The notes under the pieces are model-generated. The model was not told where the DNA came from, made no database searches, and worked only from the letters and a program-made list of their open reading frames with translations. A stretch of DNA of 6,462 nt from an uncultured Atopobiaceae bacterium (GTDB taxonomy: Bacteria; Actinomycetota; Coriobacteriia; Coriobacteriales; Atopobiaceae): the NCBI GenBank assembly GCA_944321005.1, contig CALUJT010000135.1, forward strand, positions 1-6,462, written 5' to 3'. The position numbers were made by a program, and so were the translations under genes. Shown one piece after another: positions 1 through 5,902 of this stretch. Within the stretch, counting starts at the first letter, position 1. Every line of letters begins with the position of its first letter.

Positions 1-60
1 GAGCGCGCCGGCGAGGGCGGCGACGACCGCGCCCCTGGCCTTGTTCCTGCAAGCTGTCAT
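1..60 (-). CDS. N-terminal fragment of a probable exported protein (cut by window edge)
   Basis: The reverse strand reads ATG at 60-58 followed by 20 open codons to the window edge, giving MTACRNKARGAVVAALAGAL. A short basic stretch (R5, K7, R9) followed by an Ala/Val/Leu-rich run is the start of a Sec signal peptide or an N-terminal membrane anchor, so the product is probably secreted or surface-bound. A strong Shine-Dalgarno, AAGGAGA, lies about six bases upstream on the same strand, which fixes the start. Only the leader is visible, so the mature function cannot be named. Its ribosome binding site is buried in a perfect palindrome (66-83). The fragment is GC-rich like the protease and amt genes, so it probably belongs to the host background and not to the lower-GC unit on its other side. 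Confidence 0.72.
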   Translation of the reverse strand, partial: MTACRNKARGAVVAALAGAL

Positions 61-65
61 GCGTT

Positions 66-83
66 GTCTCCTTTCAAGGAGAC
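66..83 (-). promoter_or_regulatory. Palindrome enclosing the ribosome binding site of the leftward gene
   Basis: Positions 66-73 (GTCTCCTT) and 76-83 (AAGGAGAC) are perfect inverted repeats separated by two bases. In the leftward mRNA the AAGGAGA Shine-Dalgarno is one arm and its exact complement lies just 5' of it. The transcript could therefore fold into a 7-bp stem with a UGAA loop that hides the ribosome binding site, five bases before the AUG. This could hold back translation until a protein, a ligand or temperature opens it. The same palindrome in DNA could instead be an operator. The symmetry is seen directly; the regulatory role is inferred. Confidence 0.5.
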
Positions 84-302
84 TGTGAGGAGTGGTATGT
101 TCGGTGGCGATTCCAACCGTTCATGATCTGCCCTAGTTTGATTTTTTGTCACCGAGCGCAAGATTCCACATGCTGGCAGACTAGACATCGAGGCGGATGG
201 TGGAGGACATATATCCCGCACCATCAGGTTGTGGGAGTGCTTTCGATGTGTTGGGGCAAGGGCTGGCGGACCAATCTCAGCTCTCTTATCCGCTGACCAC
301 AT
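84..302. other. Non-coding spacer with a 7-bp inverted repeat at 196-225
   Basis: I find no convincing gene here: the one open frame of any length (leftward, 302-57) has no ribosome binding site and no recognisable protein character. The clearest structure is GATGGTG at 196-202 paired with CACCATC at 219-225. The 16-base interval contains a smaller near-palindrome (GGA at 205-207 and TCC at 214-216 around CATATA). Folded, it would be a two-tier hairpin with a small internal loop; as DNA it could be an operator between two divergent transcription units. No tRNA, insertion-sequence end or attachment site was recognised. Confidence 0.4.
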
Positions 303-385
303 AGAACAAACAGCGAAGATAGTTCAAATATATTCAGAATATCCTAATAAAATATATAGAATTAATGTAATATATGGGAGACATG
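303..385 (+). promoter_or_regulatory. AT-rich promoter region of the SIR2 unit
   Basis: The stretch is extremely AT-rich (14 G/C in the 60 bases 301-360) between GC-rich neighbours, as expected for a strong or easily melted promoter. Two readings are plausible. One uses TTCAGA (333-338) as -35 with TATAGA (355-360) as -10, 16 bases apart. The other uses TTCAAA (323-328) with TAATAA (345-350), also 16 apart. A further -10-like TAATAT lies at 368-373. A hyphenated palindrome, ATATTC-A-GAATAT at 330-342, overlaps the first candidate -35 and could be a repressor site. The exact hexamers are uncertain; placement immediately upstream of the SIR2 gene supports a promoter. Confidence 0.5.
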
Positions 386-406
386 TAGATGTTTGAGAGG
401 AGGAGC

Positions 407-1912
407 ATGAGCGTATCTGAGCTTGATCAGCAAGTTTACGAGCTTCCAAACCTTAATTCGGGGGAGTTGACGATACTGCTCGGAGCTGGTGCTTCTGCGG
501 CATCCGAACTCCCTGACTGGCAAGAGATGGTTTCGAAGCTGCTCGTTAGCTCTGGAATCGCGGAGTCAGAGGTTGTTGCCAATGAAGTAAGTTCCAGGGA
601 GGACTTGGTTCTGCTAGCGGAGGCGGTTCATACACGATGTAACGGAGACGACGCGTCTTGGATTTCAGCGTTGAGGGAGGCTCTTTATGGCGGAATCGCT
701 CCCGCGAAAATAGTGCCAACAGCTATGCAGCTAAACGCTGCTTTAGTTGCGTTTGAGCATCTCGGCAGCGTCAAGCTGGCAACCCTGAATTTTGACGAGC
801 TGCTTGATCAGGCAGTTACCGAGGTCATTCTTGGATGGGGCGATGAGGCCGACATGGCGCTCAGCGATGAGGATCTCGAGCTCCTAAAGGTGGAGCATCT
901 TCACGGAACGATTCCGCTTAACGAGAATGAGCGAACGGTGGTCAATAGGCTCGTTTTCTCGTTTTTCGATTACTTGTTTCAGATAAAGTCAAAGGAGCCC
1001 CCGGCAAAGCTATTCCTGGACCAAGCTATGAAACGCGGATCGCTCCTGATTGCGGGGACCTCCTTTAGAGATCCGGACATGCGGCAGTGGCTCTCGAGCA
1101 TTCTACAGGCTAAGTCTGATGATGACGGTCACGCAGCTTGTATCCTCCTGGCAAGGGAGAGCTATCGAAATGTAGATAAAGAGCAGTTCTGCGCAATGAA
1201 GCCCGTCTTGGAAGCCCAGTGGAAATCGCTGGGGTTTAACCCAGTGTTTGTGGATGACTACGAAGATGTCGCACAGCTGATATTGGAGTGTCCGCACGTG
1301 CTGGAAAAGGATTACCTGTCCCCCTCCGAAAGGTTGAATCGTCTCTGGGAATGCCTCACGGACGAAAAGCAATTCCGTGACATTCAGGAGCGTTTCGTGA
1401 ACATGCTTCAGGAGAACAAGGACGAGATGAAGAGGATGCTGCCTGGGGGAGGGCGAATGAACGCCACGCTCTGGGTTGCACATGATGACAAGCTCGTGAG
1501 GTTTGCCTCTCATGACAGAATCTATCTCAGATCATCTTTGCTCAGGGCAGATCCTTCTGGTTTCGACAGCCCCTATGTTGCCGGCCGGGCATACGGAGCA
1601 AACAAAGTAAAGACTGTCACGCTGGACGATTGGCATGTCGGTGGGTGGAGGACTGTTATTGCACATCCAATCCAAGTTGACCCTGACACTCCCTTCTGGT
1701 GTACCCCGCTGCCCATTGGCGTTCTTTCGTTTGGAATTGAAGAGGTAGTTGAAGAGGCAGACGAAGAGAATGACTCCCTGATGAAATTGCTAACAGGAAT
1801 GATTCTTCAGTGGTCTAAGGTCTTTGAACGCTTGATCGAGAATTGGCGACAAGCCGAACCCGAGATGCATAGAGACACTTTGAATTGGAAAAGACTAGAA
1901 TACTCTGAATAG
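407..1912 (+). CDS. SIR2-family NAD-binding protein with C-terminal GAF-like domain; candidate NADase defence effector
   Basis: A 501-residue soluble protein with no signal peptide or membrane segment. The N-terminal half is a SIR2-type Rossmann domain. It shows the NAD loop LLGAGAS with G26 and G28, followed by LPDW (35-38). TLNFDEL carries N128 and D130, HLHG has H164 and H166, and GTSFRDPD lies at 217-224. In defence SIR2 proteins such as ThsA and DSR2, the Asn and HG-motif His equivalent to N128 and H166 are needed for NAD hydrolysis, so an intact NADase is predicted. No zinc-binding cysteine quartet is apparent, arguing against a classical deacetylase. A charged helical linker (about 304-344) leads to a region at about 347-470 that reads like a GAF fold: strands, then VAGRAYGANKV, then AHPI and PIGVLSFG, then a closing helix. 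This could bind a small ligand. ATG 407 is chosen because AGGAGG (398-403) precedes it; in-frame ATG 389, with GGGAG 8 bases upstream, would add six residues. Its GC content is lower than in the flanking genes. Defence function is inferred. Confidence 0.9.
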   Translation: MSVSELDQQVYELPNLNSGELTILLGAGASAASELPDWQEMVSKLLVSSGIAESEVVANEVSSREDLVLLAEAVHTRCNGDDASWISALREALYGGIAPAKIVPTAMQLNAALVAFEHLGSVKLATLNFDELLDQAVTEVILGWGDEADMALSDEDLELLKVEHLHGTIPLNENERTVVNRLVFSFFDYLFQIKSKEPPAKLFLDQAMKRGSLLIAGTSFRDPDMRQWLSSILQAKSDDDGHAACILLARESYRNVDKEQFCAMKPVLEAQWKSLGFNPVFVDDYEDVAQLILECPHVLEKDYLSPSERLNRLWECLTDEKQFRDIQERFVNMLQENKDEMKRMLPGGGRMNATLWVAHDDKLVRFASHDRIYLRSSLLRADPSGFDSPYVAGRAYGANKVKTVTLDDWHVGGWRTVIAHPIQVDPDTPFWCTPLPIGVLSFGIEEVVEEADEENDSLMKLLTGMILQWSKVFERLIENWRQAEPEMHRDTLNWKRLEYSE

Positions 1913-1956
1913 CGATGTTGACTATGAGTCTGTGACAATTCTAGTGAGGAGGGAAG

Positions 1957-2148
1957 ATGGAAAAGAACGTCGTTTTGCCCGAGGCTGTGGATTATTCTCA
2001 CGGGAATGAGGGGGCTGTTTTTCGTACCATGTACTCTTCTCAGGTTCGCAGGTCACCACGCTCTGGCAAGCCTGAGATTGTGAGCCAGGAGATGATGGAC
2101 GCGCGCAAGAAGAGGGCCAAAGAACTGAATTTGGGCTGGTACCTCTAG
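1957..2148 (+). CDS. Small hypothetical protein, second gene of the SIR2 unit
   Basis: A 63-residue protein that I do not recognise. ATG 1957 is preceded by a strong AGGAGG (1947-1952) with a four-base spacer, the same arrangement as amt in this window, which makes it a credible gene despite its size. It begins 44 bases after the SIR2 stop with no terminator between them, so the two are probably co-transcribed. The first half is mixed and slightly acidic; the middle is basic and Ser/Pro-rich (RRSPRSGKPE, 31-40). The C-terminal third (about 44-60) is a likely amphipathic helix rich in Lys/Arg. There is no signal peptide, membrane segment or cysteine. Possible roles are an inhibitor, cofactor or trigger-sensing partner of the SIR2 protein, but nothing in the sequence decides this. 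The composition resembles the SIR2 gene and not the GC-rich neighbours. Confidence 0.68.
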   Translation: MEKNVVLPEAVDYSHGNEGAVFRTMYSSQVRRSPRSGKPEIVSQEMMDARKKRAKELNLGWYL

Positions 2149-2156
2149 CGTCTAGC

Positions 2157-2171
2157 GGCGCGCATTGCGCC
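2157..2171. other. Small GGCGC/GCGCC hairpin just after the small gene
   Basis: GGCGC (2157-2161) and GCGCC (2167-2171) form a 5-bp stem with a five-base loop. They lie nine bases after the stop codon of the small gene and immediately after a tandem 7-mer (TCTAGCG twice, 2144-2157) that spans that stop. There is no T-run after it, so by itself it is a poor terminator. It may add to the larger hairpin at 2189-2222. Confidence 0.35.
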
Positions 2172-2188
2172 CGATTGAGAAACTTGCT

Positions 2189-2222
2189 GAGCGGCGGCAC
2201 GTGCATGCGCGTGCCGCCGCTC
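2189..2222. terminator. 13-bp GC-rich hairpin between convergent genes, likely bidirectional terminator
   Basis: GAGCGGCGGCACG (2189-2201) and CGTGCCGCCGCTC (2210-2222) are perfect inverted repeats with an eight-base loop. Rightward they are followed by TTCTCG, and leftward by AGCAAGTTTCTC, so both T-tails are short and interrupted. The hairpin sits between the end of the rightward SIR2 unit (2148) and the end of the leftward protease gene (2252). That is the expected place for a shared terminator. The stem is very stable; the weak U-tracts leave some doubt about intrinsic termination. Confidence 0.75.
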
Positions 2223-2251
2223 TTCTCGTCCTGCGATGGCCGCTCGGACCG

Positions 2252-4255
2252 CTACAGCAGGTTCTTCTCGATGGCGCGCTGCATGATCTGGGCGACCTCG
2301 GAGCGAGAGACGTTGGCGAGGGGGGCGAGCTCGCGCTGGCCTTCGCGGTAGGAGCCGGTCACGACGCCCTCGGAGAGCGCCCACTTGGCGGCGTCAACCG
2401 CCCAGGTGCTCGTGAGGTCGTGGTCGGGCAGCTCCTCGAAGTCCTCGTCGCCGACGCCCGCGGTGGGGGATCCGGCGATGCGCCAGAGCACCGTCATGAG
2501 GTCCTGGCGCGTGAGGGGGTCGCCCACGCCAAACTCGTTGGAGCCGTCCTGGTAGCCCGTGAAGACGCCCTTCTCGACGCTCCAGTCGACGGCGGTGGTG
2601 TAGTAGTCATGGGGCACGTCCGCGAAGCCGTGCGAGGGCGCGCTCTCGCCGTTGCCGAGGTAGCGGTAGAGAATGAGGGCGGCATCCTGGCGCTGGATCT
2701 GGTCGGCGACGCCGAAGGCGCCCGAGCCGTCCCGATAGCCGGTCATGATCTCCTCCGCCAGGGCGTAGGTGACGGCGTCGTAGTACCAGTCCTCGCTCGT
2801 CACGTCCGTGAAGCTCACGGGGTTGGTGAGGTGCCACGCGAGGTGGTCTGCGGCGTCGGCGGCGGCAAGGGCGCCGTGGCTGCCGCTCGTCTGGGTGCGG
2901 TCGTCCTGGGCGTCCTCCACCGGCACCGCGGTGGCGTAGAGCGCCTCGAGCGCATCCTCGATGGAGGCGTTTGGGTGGGCGGAGAACATGAGCGCCACGG
3001 TTCCGGAGACCATGGGGGCGGAAAGGGAGGTGCCGGAGAGCTTGCTGTATGCGCCGTCCGCCATCGAGCTGTAGCTGTTGAATGTGGACCAGACGTTGGC
3101 GCCGGGCGCGCTGATGTCCTTGTGCTGGTTGTAGTCCGACCAGTGGATGTTGGTGCCGTCCTCCTCCAGGGCGGTGACGCTCACGCACTCATCGTAGTCG
3201 CCGGGAATGACCGGATCGGTGTAGGGCTTCGCGCCGTCCCCGTTGCCGCCGGAGCACACGGAGAGGATGCCATGCTCGTAGCGCGCCTCCCGGATGACGG
3301 AGAGCAGCGCGCCGTCCGAGTCGAAGTCCTGTCCGTACGCACCGAGGCTGAGGTTGAAGACGCGAACGTTCTCCAGCTCGCCCTCGTCTATGAGGCCGAG
3401 GACGTAGTCGTAGGCGCGGACGAGCGCGGCGGAGTCGGCCTTGCCCGCGAGCAGGCCGGAGTCGTAGACGACCTTCACGGGCAGGACCCGGGCGGCGTTG
3501 CGCGTGGAGCCGGCGACGCCGATGCCGTTGTCCGCGACGGCTGCGATGACTCCCGCGACGGCGGTGCCGTGTCCGAGGGCGTCCGTGCTGGGGTTCTGGC
3601 TGAGCGGCCGCTCGTTGGCTGAGTCGTAGGCATGCTCTGCCACGAGGTTGTCGGCGAGGTCCTCGTGGTCGAGCCGCGCTCCGGAGTCCAGCGTGACCAC
3701 GGTGACGGGGCTGTCCTGGGCGCCCTCCGGCAGCGCGTCCCATGCGTCCGCGAGGCCGCTCGCGTAGAGCCAGTACTGGTTGGGTTGCTGCTCGGGGTCG
3801 GAGACCTGGGCGAACGGGTCGTTGACGGAGATGCTGGCGAGAGAGGCCATGCCGCTGGAGCTCTTGGGGGAGGCAAGCGGCGCGGCGGTTGCCTGCTCCA
3901 CGGGCTCGATGAGGGAGTAGACGTAGTTGAGCTGGGCGTCCTCCACGCCCGGCACGCCCGTCGCCGCGGCGAGGGCCTGCTCGTCCGTCTGGCCCTCGGC
4001 GGGCTGCGCCTCCACGGTCACGGAGTCGTCGTCTGCGGTGACCACGTCCGTGACCTCGATGCCTGCCGCGGAGAGCACGGAGTCCGTCTCCGCGAGCAGC
4101 GAGGCGCCGCCCTCGGGGGCGCGCACCGTGACGAGGATGCCGTTGGTTGCCGCTCCGCCCGCGCGGGCGACGGCGGGGGAGAGCGCGAGCGTCCCGGCGG
4201 CGAGCGCCGCGGAGAGGGCGAGCGACAGCGGGAGCGTGCGGGAGGTCTTCTTCAT
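2252..4255 (-). CDS. Secreted subtilisin-family (S8) serine protease with three C-terminal SLH repeats
   Basis: A complete 667-residue extracellular endopeptidase. Residues 1-32 are a Sec signal peptide: KK at 2-3, a long Leu/Ala core, and ARA at 30-32 before GG as the likely cleavage site. Residues about 38-115 resemble an I9-type propeptide that would chaperone and inhibit the enzyme until cleaved. The S8 domain spans about 155-470. It has Asp190 in VVTLDSG, His229 in LGHGT, the oxyanion Asn338 in SGGNG, and Ser410 in SGTSLSAP, so all catalytic residues are intact. Three SLH repeats follow (about 481-534, 544-595, 610-663), with the conserved helix starts IQRQD, LTRQD and VSRSE. Repeats of this kind bind secondary cell-wall polymers, so the enzyme is probably retained on the cell surface. 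ATG 4255 is supported by AAAGGA six bases upstream. It is transcribed alone, divergent from amt and convergent with the SIR2 unit. The natural substrate cannot be read from the sequence. Confidence 0.97.
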   Translation of the reverse strand: MKKTSRTLPLSLALSAALAAGTLALSPAVARAGGAATNGILVTVRAPEGGASLLAETDSVLSAAGIEVTDVVTADDDSVTVEAQPAEGQTDEQALAAATGVPGVEDAQLNYVYSLIEPVEQATAAPLASPKSSSGMASLASISVNDPFAQVSDPEQQPNQYWLYASGLADAWDALPEGAQDSPVTVVTLDSGARLDHEDLADNLVAEHAYDSANERPLSQNPSTDALGHGTAVAGVIAAVADNGIGVAGSTRNAARVLPVKVVYDSGLLAGKADSAALVRAYDYVLGLIDEGELENVRVFNLSLGAYGQDFDSDGALLSVIREARYEHGILSVCSGGNGDGAKPYTDPVIPGDYDECVSVTALEEDGTNIHWSDYNQHKDISAPGANVWSTFNSYSSMADGAYSKLSGTSLSAPMVSGTVALMFSAHPNASIEDALEALYATAVPVEDAQDDRTQTSGSHGALAAADAADHLAWHLTNPVSFTDVTSEDWYYDAVTYALAEEIMTGYRDGSGAFGVADQIQRQDAALILYRYLGNGESAPSHGFADVPHDYYTTAVDWSVEKGVFTGYQDGSNEFGVGDPLTRQDLMTVLWRIAGSPTAGVGDEDFEELPDHDLTSTWAVDAAKWALSEGVVTGSYREGQRELAPLANVSRSEVAQIMQRAIEKNLL

Positions 4256-4324
4256 GGCGTGTCCTTTGGGGCGAGAGGTTCTTCTCGGCGTGTTGTTCGG
4301 GGACGCACGGCGTGCGATGGTCTG

Positions 4325-4330
4325 ATTGTA
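4325..4330 (-). promoter_or_regulatory. Candidate -10 element (TACAAT) of the protease gene
   Basis: The reverse strand reads TACAAT here, five of six matches to the TATAAT consensus in an otherwise GC-rich region. It would start transcription near 4318, giving a 5' leader of about 60 bases. I do not see a good -35 hexamer 16-18 bases upstream, so the promoter may depend on an activator or be weak. Confidence 0.45.
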
Positions 4331-4517
4331 GGGCAGTTGCCGCGAGCGGGCCTTGGGTTTGCGAGCACCCCTTGCATTGCGGGCACGTTGCGCCTGCGTG
4401 GCCCAGCGTTGCCGGCGGGCTTCCGACGTTACGGTCCTGCCGCGGGTGCGTAAACACCGCCGCCGGCCGCGTCTTCAGGCAGCTTGAGGATGGCACCATC
4501 TGCCGCGTCACGTTCCT

Positions 4518-4544
4518 CGCGGCCCCGACTTTCCCGGGGCCGCG
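4518..4544 (+). promoter_or_regulatory. 10-bp GC hairpin in the amt 5' leader
   Basis: CGCGGCCCCG (4518-4527) and CGGGGCCGCG (4535-4544) are perfect inverted repeats with the seven-base loop ACTTTCC. The stem ends nine bases before the GGGAGG ribosome binding site of amt and is not followed by a T-run. It is therefore not an ordinary terminator. It may stabilise the mRNA, control access of ribosomes, or be the visible end of a larger leader structure. The structure is seen directly; its function is inferred. Confidence 0.5.
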
Positions 4545-4563
4545 CCCGACGTTGGGAGGCGTC

Positions 4564-5841
4564 ATGTACGACACCGGTTCCACCTCATTCATGCTCGTCT
4601 GCACCATGCTCGTGCTGTTCATGACGCCCGGGCTGGCGTTCTTCTACGGCGGCCTCGCGCGCCGCAAGAACGTGGTCAACACGATGCTCATGTGCTTTGC
4701 CGTGATTGGCGTCGTGGGGCTTCTGTGGGTTGCGGCGGGATGGTCCTTCGCCTATGGAGGGGACGGCTCGCTCTCGTGGTTTGGCGGGTTCGACCAGCTG
4801 GGGCTTGTCGGGCTGGTCTCCGGCATGCTCTCCGAGGCGGCGGCCGTGCCGGCGGACGCGGTCTATCCCAGCCTCGTGGACGTGTGCTTTCAGATGGCGT
4901 TTGCCATGATCACGGCTGCCATCGTCACGGGGTCCGTGGCGGGGCGCATGCGCTTTGGGGCCGTGCTGGCGTTCATCGGCGTGTGGTCGCTCGTGGTGTA
5001 CGCCCCGCTTGCGCACATGGTGTGGGGCGGCGAGGGCTCGCTCATCGGCGACGTCATCGGTGCGCTGGACTTTGCCGGCGGCGACGTGGTTCACATCAGC
5101 TCCGGCGTGACGGGCCTCATCCTGAGTCTTGTCCTCGGCGGGCGCGCGGGCTTTGGCCTCAAGAGCTATCGTCCGCACAACGTTCCCTTCGTGGCGCTGG
5201 GGGCGGGTCTGCTCTGGCTCGGGTGGTTTGGCTTCAACGGTGGCTCCGAGTTCGCGGCGGATGAGGTCGCGGCCCTGGCGATTCTCAACACCGTTGTCTC
5301 CAGCGCGGCGGGCCTTGCGTCCTGGCTGGTGGTGGAGCGCGTGGCAACCGGCACGCCCTCGCTCGTGGGTGCCTGCACGGGCCTCGTGGCTGGCCTCGTG
5401 GTGGTGACCCCGGCGGCGGGCTTTGTGGAGCCGTGGGCTGCGGTGATCATGGGGCTTGTGGTCTCTCCCGTGTGCTATCTGGCCATCTCCCGCCTGAAGG
5501 CGCGCTTTGGCTACGACGACGCGCTCGACGCGTTTGGCTGCCACGGCGTGGGAGGCCTTCTGGGCGGCGTGCTCACCGGACTCTTCTGCGTGCCGGAGCT
5601 CTCCTGGACCGGCGAGGGTGGCCTTCTCTACACCGGCGACCCGTCCCTGCTGGTGAGCCAGGTGCTCGGCATCCTGGTTACGCTTGCGATCGTGGTGGTG
5701 CTTGACCTCGTGATTGTTGCCGTGGTGCGCGCGGCTTTTGGCGGCAGCCTGCGCGTGAGCGCGCACGACGAGGCACTGGGCCTGGATGTGACGGCCCATG
5801 GCGAGAGCGCGTACCCGGCGTTCACCGGGCTGGACGCGTAG
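4564..5841 (+). CDS. amt: Ammonium transporter (Amt/Mep/Rh family)
   Basis: A 425-residue polytopic membrane protein, the normal length for the family, which conducts ammonium/ammonia into the cell as a trimer. It opens directly with the family TM1 signature MTPGLAFFYGGLARRKNV (20-37) and has no separate signal peptide. Pore features match E. coli AmtB: F109 in FQMAF (gate Phe107), W154 (Trp148), D169 in DFAGG (Asp160), the twin pore histidines H177 in VVHISSG and H327 in FGCHGVGG (His168 and His318), and WFGFN (221-225) around the second gate Phe. The cytoplasmic tail (about 398-420, HDEALGLDV..HGESAY) is the conserved C-terminal region that couples to PII. ATG 4564 is chosen for the GGGAGG four bases upstream and because it starts the family homology. 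glnK follows 61 bases later, so the two are probably one nitrogen-regulated operon. Confidence 0.98.
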   Translation: MYDTGSTSFMLVCTMLVLFMTPGLAFFYGGLARRKNVVNTMLMCFAVIGVVGLLWVAAGWSFAYGGDGSLSWFGGFDQLGLVGLVSGMLSEAAAVPADAVYPSLVDVCFQMAFAMITAAIVTGSVAGRMRFGAVLAFIGVWSLVVYAPLAHMVWGGEGSLIGDVIGALDFAGGDVVHISSGVTGLILSLVLGGRAGFGLKSYRPHNVPFVALGAGLLWLGWFGFNGGSEFAADEVAALAILNTVVSSAAGLASWLVVERVATGTPSLVGACTGLVAGLVVVTPAAGFVEPWAAVIMGLVVSPVCYLAISRLKARFGYDDALDAFGCHGVGGLLGGVLTGLFCVPELSWTGEGGLLYTGDPSLLVSQVLGILVTLAIVVVLDLVIVAVVRAAFGGSLRVSAHDEALGLDVTAHGESAYPAFTGLDA

Positions 5842-5902
5842 CGCGCACTTAGCCCCCACTTGTTGCTCGGATTCTGATTCCCCAATTCATAAGGAGCCTT
5901 GC

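Larger units (their letters stand above)
4256..4563. other. 308-base divergent spacer between the protease and amt genes
   Basis: The spacer contains both upstream regions. On the left strand it carries the protease ribosome binding site (AAAGGA) and a -10-like TACAAT. On the right strand it carries the amt leader hairpin at 4518-4544 and the GGGAGG ribosome binding site at 4554-4559. A short inverted repeat, TTACG (4429-4433) and CGTAA (4449-4453), lies in the middle; TTACGG and TAAACA around it, 16 bases apart, could serve as a weak -35/-10 pair for amt. The amt reading frame stays open upstream to 4147, but that extension runs antisense to the protease signal-peptide region and has no transporter character, so I treat it as non-coding. 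Confidence 0.6.

Noticed and set aside
57..302. Leftward 81-codon open frame whose stop overlaps the start of the leftmost gene (ATGA)
   Set aside because: The overlap looks operon-like, but there is no ribosome binding site before its start and the protein has no recognisable character. The strong site at 76-82 belongs to the downstream gene.
1103..1513. Leftward 136-codon open frame inside the SIR2 gene
   Set aside because: It is antisense to a gene with clear SIR2 motifs and has no ribosome binding site or domain of its own.
2165..3622. Long rightward open frame (485 codons) opposite the protease gene
   Set aside because: It is antisense to the subtilase catalytic domain and SLH repeats and exists because GC-rich codon use removes stops. 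Its translation is low-complexity Val/Gly/Ala/Arg-rich with no domain, and it has no ribosome binding site.
4147..4563. Upstream extension of the amt reading frame
   Set aside because: It overlaps the protease signal-peptide region in antisense, is Arg/Ala-rich and unlike any Amt N-terminus. ATG 4564 has a strong ribosome binding site and starts the family homology.
4585..5859. Leftward open frame (424 codons) opposite amt
   Set aside because: Its translation is rich in His/Arg/Ala, as expected from reading a hydrophobic GC-rich membrane gene backwards, and it has no family features.
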